DNA of 64,000 nucleotides, taken from NCBI GenBank assembly GCA_900537185.1, contig LS999827.1, positions 811,001-875,000 of the forward strand, read 5' to 3'. This DNA comes from Cytophagales bacterium Alg240-R148 (GTDB lineage: Bacteria; Bacteroidota; Bacteroidia; Cytophagales; Cyclobacteriaceae). The translations under genes and the position numbers were made by a program. Shown here piece by piece: positions 26,791 through 35,465 of the stretch. Each line of letters starts with the position of its first letter. The first letter of the stretch is position 1. Under the pieces are notes generated by a model. The model saw nothing but the letters and a program-made list of their open reading frames with translations, ran no database searches and had not been told where the DNA came from.

Positions 26791-28935
26791 TTAATCAATT
26801 TTTTGTTGCATACCTGTATGTAAGCTGTCCAATATTTTAAAGGTGGTTAAAGTAGTATAATAAATGGAATCAAAAGAAATTGGGGCTTCTGTACCATTTT
26901 TTACCGCATCCAAAAATGCTGCAACTTCTTGTGCATGGCCTTTTCCACTTAACTTTATTTTTGTGCATTTATTGTCAGAATAAATTTCCCCATTTCGGAA
27001 GTCGTTGATAACACCAACTTTGCCTCCACCAAAAACTTCCATTCTTTCTTTGGGTAAGGACTTGTCGCCTTCTCCAACATATACCAAATTGCCCAAAGAG
27101 CCATCTTCGAATTGAACTGTAACTGAAATATTGTCCTGGTTGGTGGTAGATACGCTTTGGGTACCAATGCTAGAAGCAAATACAGATACCGGTTTGGAAT
27201 CCGTAAAAAACTGCATTAAATCAATAAAATGGCACATTTCTCCAATAACACGCCCCCCACCTACATTCGGAAGCTGGGTCCAGTGGTCTTTTGGAATATT
27301 CCCGGCGTTGACTCTAAAGTTCATAACAAGTGGTTGGTTCAAAGAAGAAAACGCTTCTTTAATTTTTACGGATATTGGTGAGAACCTTCTATTGAAACCT
27401 ACCATCAAAATCCTGTTAGAATCTTGGTGCGCTGCACGTACTACTTCTAATTCTTCTGCATGCATGGCCAATGGTTTTTCTACAAACACGTGTTTGCCAG
27501 CATGGATGCTCTGCAGGGTCAGTTCGGCATGAGAATTATGTGGTGTGGCGATAAATACAGTATTTATGTTATCTGAATTTACCACATCATTCTGTTCTGC
27601 AGAGGCATTTTTGAATTCAAATTTACTTGCTACACCTTTGGCTGTAATCCCTTTCGAGGTCACAACAGTGTCCAAAGTTGCAACAGAGCGCTTAACATTC
27701 GGAATTAAATAACTTTGAGCAAAACTACCCGCGCCTATAAACCCAACCACAGTCTTTTCTTGTCCTTGACTAGGTTTAACCGCTACAGAAGTAGTTGGTT
27801 CTATTTCCCCATTGTATTTCAATAATATTCCTATGTGCTTTTCTTTTACCTTTCCCAAGACAATGTCATATGCCTGCTCAGCGGCAACGATGTCAAATTC
27901 GTGAGAAATTAAATCTGTAATGTCTATACTCTTGTTGGAGATTAATTTGAGAAACGCCTGCATGTTGCGGTTTTCAGTCCATCGCACATAGGCAAAAGGA
28001 TAATCTTGCCCCTCTTCTTCATAATTCACGTCATACCTGCCAGGTCCATAAGAACACGACATTTTTAAATTCAATTCTTTGCGATAGAAATGAGGATCTC
28101 TAGGTATGTTCATATTAACAGCTCCCACTATTACAACCTCTCCTTTTTTCTTTATTATTTCAGCTGTCAATTCTATGGGATCGTTGCTCGGAGTTGCCGC
28201 AGTAATAACTACACTATCAAAGCCATATCCATTGGTAAAGGCATCACAATTGGCTTGTAAGTTTTGGTCGCTCCTTAACGCACCGGCATGCATGCCGTTT
28301 TTCTTACCCAATTCAATCAAGTCGTCGGACATGTCTATGCCAAAAACATTGCAACCATTGGCCTGTAATATTTGGGCAGTTAATTGCCCTAATAGACCAA
28401 GTCCAATAACACAAACATTGTCTCCTAATTTAGGATCTGCCTGGCGTACACCCTGCATCGCAATGGCACCCAATGTTGTAAAACTAGCTTCCTTAAAACT
28501 GACATTGTCGGGAATTTTAACGACTAAGTTTTGGGGTACACTTACAAAATCCGAGTGGGAGGCATAATCTTGCCCAGCGCATGCTACTCTATCTCCAGGT
28601 TGGAAGTACCCTTCAGAATCCATAGACGCTTGTACCACACCTGCAGAGCTATATCCAAGGGCTTTTAAGGAGTCCAGTTTTGTCTGCACTTTATCCATGG
28701 TAGCCTTTAACCCTTCCTTTTTAATATTTTGTAATACTTGGGCGACAAGGTCAGGCCGCTGTTTCGCCTTACCAATCAAGTTGGCTTTGCCTACTTTAAC
28801 TGTTCCTCGTTCCGTTCCAGCACTTATTAAGGAATACTCATTTTTCACCAATACAACCCCTCTGCTAATACCCGGCTTGGGCACCTCATCTACATAAAGT
28901 TCTCCACTTTTGAAATTCTGAATGACCTGTTTCAT
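26791..28935 (-). CDS. Two-domain oxidoreductase: MDR dehydrogenase fused to Gfo/Idh/MocA
   Basis: A 714-residue fusion. Residues about 1-360 form a medium-chain (alcohol-dehydrogenase-like) domain with GDRVACAGQDYASHSDFV and the Rossmann loop GLGLLGQLTAQ. Residues about 380-714 form a Gfo/Idh/MocA dehydrogenase with GFIGAGSFAQ, the EKPLA motif and GGGRVIGEMCHFIDL. The natural fusion is known from bacterial polysaccharide clusters; the substrate is unknown but is probably a nucleotide- or lipid-linked sugar. The frame opens at 28974, but a promoter-like site (28957-28985) lies over that region, favouring the ATG at 28935. It heads the downstream operon. Confidence 0.9.
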   Translation of the reverse strand: MKQVIQNFKSGELYVDEVPKPGISRGVVLVKNEYSLISAGTERGTVKVGKANLIGKAKQRPDLVAQVLQNIKKEGLKATMDKVQTKLDSLKALGYSSAGVVQASMDSEGYFQPGDRVACAGQDYASHSDFVSVPQNLVVKIPDNVSFKEASFTTLGAIAMQGVRQADPKLGDNVCVIGLGLLGQLTAQILQANGCNVFGIDMSDDLIELGKKNGMHAGALRSDQNLQANCDAFTNGYGFDSVVITAATPSNDPIELTAEIIKKKGEVVIVGAVNMNIPRDPHFYRKELNLKMSCSYGPGRYDVNYEEEGQDYPFAYVRWTENRNMQAFLKLISNKSIDITDLISHEFDIVAAEQAYDIVLGKVKEKHIGILLKYNGEIEPTTSVAVKPSQGQEKTVVGFIGAGSFAQSYLIPNVKRSVATLDTVVTSKGITAKGVASKFEFKNASAEQNDVVNSDNINTVFIATPHNSHAELTLQSIHAGKHVFVEKPLAMHAEELEVVRAAHQDSNRILMVGFNRRFSPISVKIKEAFSSLNQPLVMNFRVNAGNIPKDHWTQLPNVGGGRVIGEMCHFIDLMQFFTDSKPVSVFASSIGTQSVSTTNQDNISVTVQFEDGSLGNLVYVGEGDKSLPKERMEVFGGGKVGVINDFRNGEIYSDNKCTKIKLSGKGHAQEVAAFLDAVKNGTEAPISFDSIYYTTLTTFKILDSLHTGMQQKID

Positions 28936-28956
28936 TATTTGACTTTTTTGAAAAAA

Positions 28957-28985
28957 CAAAGATACTAGTTCCAAGAAATATTCAA
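28957..28985 (-). promoter_or_regulatory. Promoter for the downstream polysaccharide sub-operon
   Basis: Minus strand: TTG (28985-28983), 18-base spacer, TATCTTTG (28964-28957), a full TAnnTTTG match. Transcription would begin near 28950, about 15 bases before the ATG at 28935. It separates the oxidoreductase-polymerase-toroid-TagA run from the glycosyltransferase upstream. Confidence 0.6.
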
Positions 28986-29351
28986 CACAGAAATTAGAAC
29001 ATAATTATCCCCTTATGCAGGGGATACGAAGTCCGCGAAACTAATTTTGAATATTTTTGATGGGTACGTACTTTGTACTGGCTCCGTTGCCTCTTTTAAG
29101 TTACGAATAAATTCATAATTTAAAATTACAGATACCTTATTATTACATCATGTGCCCTTGCAAGGATGCCCAAATTTAACAATCCTATACGTTTCTTTCT
29201 TTGGCAACACAATACCTTAGCTGGGATTTTTATATGGGTACAGTCAAAAAAACAACTTCCTGCCCTGTTGCGCACCGTTTTTTCTTTAAAAAAATTAATT
29301 TACCAGTTCCTTTACTGTCCTTAGAATTTCCTCATTAAAATTATTTCAAAA
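28986..29351. other. Non-coding gap inside the polysaccharide locus
   Basis: The longest gene-free stretch in the window (with the promoter, 416 bases). It holds a seven-base inverted repeat (29006-29012 with 29020-29026) and no convincing gene. A 52-codon plus-strand frame (29166-29324) is present but unsupported. It could be a transcription terminator zone, a leader, or the scar of a lost gene. Confidence 0.4.
29006..29026. repeat. Inverted repeat TATCCCC...GGGGATA
   Basis: TATCCCC at 29006-29012 and GGGGATA at 29020-29026 form a perfect seven-base stem with a seven-base loop. No T run follows on either strand, so it is not a standard terminator. It lies about 20 bases upstream of the minus-33 element of the downstream operon. 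Confidence 0.5.
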
Positions 29352-30476
29352 TTACCCATCCTGCAACACGCCTTGAAGTGCTTTATTTAAATTAGCTTCA
29401 AATTTTTCTTTGGTAAATTTATCCTTGAATTTTTTTCTATTGTATGCCCCCATTTTTTCAAGTTTTTCCGGATGTTGAATTAGTTGCCTCAAACTATCTG
29501 TAAGCCCTTGAATGTCTTGCATCTTTGTGATCAAACCACCTTTATTATGCTCTACCATAGATTTAACAGCGCCATTATCGTAGGAAACTATTGCCAGTCC
29601 AAATTGAAATGCTTCTAAGATAGACAATGGAAAACACTCATTTTCATAATAAGTTGGCAATACAAAAATGTTGCATTCTTGTAATAATTTGTATTTTTCC
29701 ACACCGTAAATTGGGCCTGAAACATGGAGGTTGTCCACCCCATTTTTTTTAACAAAACTTTTCAGGGAAACCTTAGAAACATCTGCATCCCCTCCAACTG
29801 CCATGGCTTCGAAACTAAAACCCTCGGCGTTGAGGGTTTGCACCGCTTTAACATAATCCAAAATCCCTTTGTTCTTTTTATAGTTGGACAAATAAACGAC
29901 TTTTAATGTTCCTTTAACTCCATCGTTTGCGGAAGGAATTTCTGCGCCCAGAAGTTCAGAAATTCCATTGGCTACAATAAAATGCTTTTTATAGGGTAAA
30001 CCTTCAATATCGTACAACAACGAATCATCCAAATGGATTATATATACATTTTTAAATGCCCATTTATAAAGCCTGTTTAAAATTTTTCTGCTTTTTCTAG
30101 CCTTGCTTATTCCTTTGCCATGCAAATGATAAACAACCTTTTTATTGAAAATTTTAAATAAAAACACATACACCAAATCCCTTAAAAAAGATCCTCCAAT
30201 AGGAGACAAGGTAAAATATACCAGGTCAATTTTTTTGGTCAACAAAACAAAGAATATGGACCAGGCATACCGGAGGGCAAATAGGAGTTTTTTTATGGAG
30301 ATGGAGCCAATATCATCTGTTCCAGACGCGAAGTTAAGCCCTATGTAGGTTCCTTGAAAAACACCATTGATTGCTTCCGAATTCTTTACAATTTCATTCA
30401 TGATGGATGCCCCATGGATTGGAGGGGGCAATTGAAAAACAAATAGAACAGAAGGCTTATTTTTCTTTTTTTGCAT
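29352..30476 (-). CDS. Glycosyltransferase family 4 protein
   Basis: A 374-residue GT-B glycosyltransferase. The N-terminus has the typical LPPPIHGASIMNEI glycine-containing loop, and the C-terminal half the retaining-GT block NIFVLPTYYENECFPLSILEAF followed by GLAIVSYDNGAV, with the two Glu residues of the EX7E motif. The open frame starts with a TTG at 30509, but the ATG at 30476 is preferred; either way it overlaps the polymerase gene end (by 20 bases with this start). It adds one sugar of the repeat unit; donor unknown. Confidence 0.9.
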   Translation of the reverse strand: MQKKKNKPSVLFVFQLPPPIHGASIMNEIVKNSEAINGVFQGTYIGLNFASGTDDIGSISIKKLLFALRYAWSIFFVLLTKKIDLVYFTLSPIGGSFLRDLVYVFLFKIFNKKVVYHLHGKGISKARKSRKILNRLYKWAFKNVYIIHLDDSLLYDIEGLPYKKHFIVANGISELLGAEIPSANDGVKGTLKVVYLSNYKKNKGILDYVKAVQTLNAEGFSFEAMAVGGDADVSKVSLKSFVKKNGVDNLHVSGPIYGVEKYKLLQECNIFVLPTYYENECFPLSILEAFQFGLAIVSYDNGAVKSMVEHNKGGLITKMQDIQGLTDSLRQLIQHPEKLEKMGAYNRKKFKDKFTKEKFEANLNKALQGVLQDG

Positions 30477-31659
30477 TTGATAATTGAAATAATGTGGCAA
30501 AAACAACAATCCAGAATAAAATAGATGAATGTGGCAATTCTAAAACTACATTAAAACTACACCAAATAGACAGCCCTACTAAAGACAATATTAAAAATCG
30601 ATCTTCGAATGAAAATAATCGAATCGGTGCGGTGAACATCTTTTTGACTACTGGAACAAAACTACTTAAGAAAATCAAAAAGGGAAAAAATCCAACATGG
30701 AACATAATGGACAAGAAAGAATTATGTGGTCCGGTAGTCCAGCGGATTAATGGTTTGGATCGACCCAGCATATGCTTGGATTGTATTGTGTCTGCTATAA
30801 ATTGGGCGTATTCCAAGGTCATATATGGATTTCCAAAACCATGCCCAAATACCCCAAAGTGGTGGTTATCGAAAGACCTGTCAACAATATGTTGCCAAAA
30901 AAACAAACGCCATTTAGCATTGTTATCATTGAACTCAGCACTTAACAACTTAGCCATGAAAACAAACGCCACCAAAAGGACAACCACAGCCAGGCGTTGC
31001 TGTGTTTTAATTTTAATTAATAATCCAATACCCAACACCCCGATTACCGCCAAGAAAGCGGATGAATGTCCTAAAAATACGGAGGTAACAATTGCCAATA
31101 GGTACAATGGCCAGCTATTTTTAGCAAGAGCATAGGCAGCAAAAACGATTATGCCCATGATTACCAGCGGGCTGAAATAAACGTAATTCGATGTTCCAAA
31201 TAAAGTAAAGTCCGAAAGAAATAAAATGCCAACAATTAAATAAATCACCTGCGTAACCACGGAGACTATCCCTACCCATTTCAATAAAGCAACTACCTTA
31301 ACGAACCGGTCCTGGTTGACATTCAGGCAAAATATACCGTATACAACAAACATGTACACAAATAAGTTGAATTGCCTTAATTTTAGCAACAAGGCTTCTT
31401 CTATGAAAAAAATAGAATAGACCAAATAAAAAAAGGCAATGATTGAAACAATCAAAATAGGTTTGAACCTTACTATTACAGTTTTATTAAACAAAATAGA
31501 GAGCACAAAAGCCAAAAGCAAAAGCAAATCATGCGCAATCAAAGGGCCAAGCACATACAGCTTAGAAAACCAGACTCCAAAAAAAAGCAGTAAGAATACT
31601 ACTCCAAATAGTATTTTTAACGGCAAAGGAATGGAATAAATCTGGGTTTTTATTTTCAT
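30457..31659 (-). CDS. Polysaccharide polymerase-like membrane protein (Wzy candidate)
   Basis: A 400-residue protein with about eleven hydrophobic segments and a periplasmic loop (about 255-320) containing NNAKWRLFFWQHIVD, GVFGHGFGNPYM and TGPHNSFLSIMFHVG. The layout (WR..W...GHGFG......HNS) is that of Wzy/O-antigen ligase proteins, although overall similarity among these is low. The TTG at 31692 would run into the upstream gene; the ATG at 31659, five bases after the pyruvyl transferase stop, is preferred. It is one of two such proteins in the locus; this one lies nearer the flippase and so may be the polymerase. Confidence 0.8.
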   Translation of the reverse strand: MKIKTQIYSIPLPLKILFGVVFLLLFFGVWFSKLYVLGPLIAHDLLLLLAFVLSILFNKTVIVRFKPILIVSIIAFFYLVYSIFFIEEALLLKLRQFNLFVYMFVVYGIFCLNVNQDRFVKVVALLKWVGIVSVVTQVIYLIVGILFLSDFTLFGTSNYVYFSPLVIMGIIVFAAYALAKNSWPLYLLAIVTSVFLGHSSAFLAVIGVLGIGLLIKIKTQQRLAVVVLLVAFVFMAKLLSAEFNDNNAKWRLFFWQHIVDRSFDNHHFGVFGHGFGNPYMTLEYAQFIADTIQSKHMLGRSKPLIRWTTGPHNSFLSIMFHVGFFPFLIFLSSFVPVVKKMFTAPIRLFSFEDRFLILSLVGLSIWCSFNVVLELPHSSILFWIVVFATLFQLSNAKKEK

Positions 31660-31663
31660 AGGA

Positions 31664-32950
31664 CTAGAGAAATTGGAGAGCGTTTTGCTCAATTTCAGCT
31701 CTTAACTTAGGTACTACTTCTTGTAAGCTTTTAACTATGGTCTCTTCTTTGTCTATTATTGCATCAATCTTACTGTTTAACTCCACACTTTTTATTGTAT
31801 TAATGTCCAACACGTAGTCCGATAGACCCACCATTTTCATTACTCCTTGTGTCTTAAAACCTTGGTACCGTATGGCCACCACTGGGGTGCTGGCACACAT
31901 TGCCAATATACAGGAGTGTAATCTAGTACCAATCAAAAACTTGCACTGGTCGTAAAGTGCAGACATTTCCGTAGCACTGAAATCTTCATTAGGCCGAATG
32001 AACGGAATGTCCAGTGCCTCTAATTTTTCAATGATTTCGTCGATTAAATCTTCATCTCCAGAACCGTGGTGGCGCACCGTAACTTGGGATATTAATACTG
32101 GCACCAATTGGTGCGTATTATAGCAGTATGCAATACTCTCTACAAGTGCTTTTCTGTATGCCGCCTTTTTTGCTTCCTTCTCGGGTTGTTCTGGAAAATT
32201 CCAATTGACCATGGTTACTCCAAAACAATTGTTTGATTGGTAATTATCTGTCTGATCCGTTGGGGTAGGTTGCAGATAAAATGCCAAATCTGGTGCTAAA
32301 AAACTATTGGCTTCCAATCCATTTCTAGTTAACATGTCCATTGTCATCTGTTCTCTAACTACAACCGAATCACATTTACGCAAACGTTTCATAGCGTACC
32401 GCTCGCTTTTTGAACTAAAAAACGGGCCAATACTCTGTCCAAAAACAACTACTTTTTTCTTAAGTTTTTGCGCAATTTCAATAGGTTTCAGAGTTCTCCA
32501 TAAAAAAAGCCATCCCCGCACATCTTCTGCATCGTTGTAAATGAATTGGCCTCCTTTCACTACTACCAAATCTGCATCCTTAATCGCTTTCCAAGCTGTA
32601 TATTCCTTGCCTCCTAAAAGCTTTCCAGCTCCCATCAAAACCAACAACAACTGGACATAACTCTTACTCAACCGAACAACAGCCTTAATATTTTCAATGG
32701 TGCCTTGGGCACTTCCGATATACGGTGTTGCCATTAAGCCCTGTATTATCCTAACGCCCTCTTGTGCTACAAACCGATTATGAAATTCAAAATCAGGATC
32801 GTTTTTTCTAAAAGTAGACAAAAGGGTAAGCTTACTAGCCGGGTAATATTGCTTAATTACTTTTAACGTGGCTAAAGTAATGGCAAAATCTCCTTTATTA
32901 GAATCAGAGTACCCGTGTGTAATTACAATATTCCGCTCCTTATTTTTCAA
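31664..32950 (-). CDS. Polysaccharide pyruvyl transferase family protein
   Basis: A 428-residue member of PF04230, whose members transfer pyruvate ketals from phosphoenolpyruvate to sugars. Visible blocks include THGYSDSNKGDFAI near the N-terminus, VVKGGQFIY, VVFGQSIGPF and the C-terminal GTRLHSCILAM with its conserved His. The family is GT-B-like. In this locus it suggests that the repeat unit carries a pyruvate ketal. It overlaps the flippase gene end by 11 bases. Confidence 0.88.
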   Translation of the reverse strand: MKNKERNIVITHGYSDSNKGDFAITLATLKVIKQYYPASKLTLLSTFRKNDPDFEFHNRFVAQEGVRIIQGLMATPYIGSAQGTIENIKAVVRLSKSYVQLLLVLMGAGKLLGGKEYTAWKAIKDADLVVVKGGQFIYNDAEDVRGWLFLWRTLKPIEIAQKLKKKVVVFGQSIGPFFSSKSERYAMKRLRKCDSVVVREQMTMDMLTRNGLEANSFLAPDLAFYLQPTPTDQTDNYQSNNCFGVTMVNWNFPEQPEKEAKKAAYRKALVESIAYCYNTHQLVPVLISQVTVRHHGSGDEDLIDEIIEKLEALDIPFIRPNEDFSATEMSALYDQCKFLIGTRLHSCILAMCASTPVVAIRYQGFKTQGVMKMVGLSDYVLDINTIKSVELNSKIDAIIDKEETIVKSLQEVVPKLRAEIEQNALQFL

Positions 32951-34247
32951 AATTCAATAGTGTTTTAGAATGGTATCCTAAATAAGCCAAGGTGGTAATT
33001 AAAAGCACATACCAAGGTACATCAAAATATTCCAAACTCTTAATTGCCAACATTGGGACAAGCAACAAAGATGCAAATTTAATTCTTGGAAAATAACTTT
33101 CATTCTTCCTTAATGCCCAGAATAATAATACGACGTAAGCCAACTCCCCTATTAATACTGCACCAACAATGGCCCTGCCAGAATCTTCGATCAAGGAGAA
33201 TAACACCACCAACACAACAACAGCCAATCCGGCAATAATTAATATAATAGAATACAACCGGTCTTTTTTAAAGGTGAGCAAGGTAAATCCAAGAGAAGAG
33301 CTAGTACCAATAATCAAGGCGGAAAAACCAAGAATGGCAATTGACTCAATAGCTCCAGAAAATTGTCCATCAATTATATACGGAAGCAAGCTGTCTGGGT
33401 AAAGAAATGTCGCAGTAAAAAAAAGTGCGCCACCCAAAATGGTTATCCGATCGATGTACAGCCTGGTAGAAGGTTTCTTGGAGATTTCCGATAAAAAAGA
33501 TTGAACGATAATCCGCCTTAACCCTTTGTAAATCATATAATATTTTAATGCTATGTAGGCATCCGAAACTGCTTGATCGCCATAAAAAGTTGGAGCAACA
33601 TTGATGATTCCTATTCCCAAAAACAGCAAACCCATGCTCGATAAACCAATGTACCGATTGTTCCAATATTTCAACAAAGACTGCAAACCAGGAACAACCC
33701 AATACCGCCTTTCAAAAATTTTTGCTGTGTACAACCCGGTTATTGCATAAGACAATACAATCCCGCTGAAGTAAAAATGCACGAGGTGTTCTTGCGGAAG
33801 AAAAGCGGAAGAAAACAACAAAAGAGAAGGTACCAACACCCTTACGAATGCAAAAAAAGACCCAGTAACCGCCCTACCACTTCCGTACAAGGCAAAATCT
33901 CCACTCAGACCTATAACTGGTGCCAAGGTTAGGGTCCACCACAACCCTCCTTTAACGGCGTACAATAACAACCCAAAAGCTGCAACAATCAACCCAAAAG
34001 TGACCTGCGCTTTTATAGTACTTTCGTAGTCTTCCTTCCAAGATATGGTTGTGGCAATGTTTCTGGTAGTAGCCAGTTGAAGTCCAAAAGTTATGGCAGA
34101 TAAGATGAACAGCATCATGGCATCAACAGTTCCAAATTTGGCCATCGCTTGGGCATCAATTATCCCTGAAGCATACGACAAAGATAAAAAAACCAGCAAA
34201 TGACCAAAGCCTGTAAAAAGGCCAACTTTTAATAACCGCTTTACCAA
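32940..34247 (-). CDS. Lipopolysaccharide/polysaccharide flippase, Wzx-like
   Basis: A 435-residue membrane protein with twelve or more hydrophobic segments and short loops, fitting the MOP/MATE-type polysaccharide exporters that flip undecaprenyl-linked repeat units. Sequence conservation in this group is poor, so the call relies on topology, length and its position between wecC and the pyruvyl transferase. It starts four bases after the wecC stop. Confidence 0.8.
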   Translation of the reverse strand: MVKRLLKVGLFTGFGHLLVFLSLSYASGIIDAQAMAKFGTVDAMMLFILSAITFGLQLATTRNIATTISWKEDYESTIKAQVTFGLIVAAFGLLLYAVKGGLWWTLTLAPVIGLSGDFALYGSGRAVTGSFFAFVRVLVPSLLLFSSAFLPQEHLVHFYFSGIVLSYAITGLYTAKIFERRYWVVPGLQSLLKYWNNRYIGLSSMGLLFLGIGIINVAPTFYGDQAVSDAYIALKYYMIYKGLRRIIVQSFLSEISKKPSTRLYIDRITILGGALFFTATFLYPDSLLPYIIDGQFSGAIESIAILGFSALIIGTSSSLGFTLLTFKKDRLYSIILIIAGLAVVVLVVLFSLIEDSGRAIVGAVLIGELAYVVLLFWALRKNESYFPRIKFASLLLVPMLAIKSLEYFDVPWYVLLITTLAYLGYHSKTLLNFEK

Positions 34248-34250
34248 TAT

Positions 34251-35465
34251 TTATTTTTTAATTACACCACAGAAGTCTATAACAATTTTTTGTTCTGGTA
34301 TTTGAAGCGATTTAAACTCATCATGTGCTACCAAAAATACAATTATATCTGCTTGTTGAATCGCTTCTTTGTATTCTGTTAACTTAAAAATTCCATGAGA
34401 GGATATATTGGGCTCCACTACATAACACGGGTCATCATTGGAATCTTGGATGATTTTTTGCACTATATATTTGGCAGGAGACTCTCTTAAATCATCAATA
34501 TTGGGCTTAAAAGCGAGTCCCATCAAAGCAATACTAGGTTTGCGCCCATGTTTTAATTGAAACTCTAATTTGACATTTTTTACTTTTTCTGCACACCAAA
34601 AAGATTTGTAATTGTTTGTTTCTCTCGCTTTTCCAATTATTTGAGATTCCATTGGATAGTCGGCCACAATAAAGTAAGGATCCACTGCAATACAATGCCC
34701 ACCAACCCCACAACCAGGCTGTAAGATATTTACCCTTGGGTGTTTGTTGGCCAATTCTATCAATTCCCAAACATTAATGCTTGCCTTGTCACAAATGATC
34801 GACAATTCATTGGCAAATGCAATCTGGACGTCTCTAGAGGAGTTTTCCACCAACTTGCACATTTCCGCTGTTTTAGCATTGGTTTTATGCAAGTCACCAT
34901 CCACAAATGACCTGTAAAAATCGACTGCTTTTTCGGTTGAAACGGCATCCACCCCTCCAATAACTCTATCGTTGTTGATCAATTCGAACATCACATTACC
35001 AGGAAGCACCCGTTCAGGGCAATAAGCCAAATAAATCTGCCCTTCCAATTCAGGTCGGGAAGCAAACATTTTGGCTGCCATTTTATCTGTTGTCCCTACT
35101 GGCGAGGTGGATTCAAGAATAATTAAATCTCCTGCTTTTAATAAAGGAATTATGGCGTCAAAGGCTGCCTCTACAAAAGAGATATCCGGTTCTGTCTTCG
35201 ATTTAAAAGGAGTAGGTACCACTATGATGTAAACTGCTCCGGTACTCGGCTTGGTGCTGGCTTTTAAATACCCAGATTGTACGGCATTTGCAACTACTTC
35301 GTCCAACTCTGGTTCTACTATATGGATTTCTCCTTTGTTAATAGTATCAACAACTTGTTCATTTATATCCACACCCAAAACATTTCTTTTTCTGGAGGAT
35401 ATTAATGCTGCTGTAGGAAGGCCAATATAACCTAAACCGATTATTACTACTTCTGGATTCGCCAT
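34251..35465 (-). CDS. wecC: UDP-N-acetyl-D-mannosamine dehydrogenase
   Basis: Oxidises UDP-ManNAc to UDP-ManNAcA in two NAD-dependent steps. The 404-residue protein has the Rossmann loop GLGYIGLPTAALI, the VPTPFK segment, STSPVGTT, AYCPERVLPG and the catalytic-Cys block QPGCGVGGHCIAVDPYF, and the C-terminal AFKPNIDDLRESPA. These are the WecC-type features. It directly follows wecB (no gap between stop and start), forming the standard two-step route from UDP-GlcNAc. Confidence 0.93.
   Translation of the reverse strand: MANPEVVIIGLGYIGLPTAALISSRKRNVLGVDINEQVVDTINKGEIHIVEPELDEVVANAVQSGYLKASTKPSTGAVYIIVVPTPFKSKTEPDISFVEAAFDAIIPLLKAGDLIILESTSPVGTTDKMAAKMFASRPELEGQIYLAYCPERVLPGNVMFELINNDRVIGGVDAVSTEKAVDFYRSFVDGDLHKTNAKTAEMCKLVENSSRDVQIAFANELSIICDKASINVWELIELANKHPRVNILQPGCGVGGHCIAVDPYFIVADYPMESQIIGKARETNNYKSFWCAEKVKNVKLEFQLKHGRKPSIALMGLAFKPNIDDLRESPAKYIVQKIIQDSNDDPCYVVEPNISSHGIFKLTEYKEAIQQADIIVFLVAHDEFKSLQIPEQKIVIDFCGVIKK

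Noticed and set aside
28996-29035. Minus-strand sequence around the inverted repeat looks a little like Xer/dif half sites (ACTTCGTAT ... TTATGTT)
   Set aside because: The spacer between the halves is about 19 bases rather than 6-8, and the arms match poorly; no integrase gene is near.
29166-29324. 52-codon plus-strand open frame with a fair ATG inside the polysaccharide-locus gap
   Set aside because: Opposite to all neighbours, low-complexity Leu/Phe-rich product, no recognisable family and no promoter; likely chance.
30494-31135. 213-codon plus-strand open frame inside the polymerase-like gene
   Set aside because: Antisense to a membrane-protein gene; Asn/Lys/Thr-rich composition is the usual mirror of hydrophobic codons.
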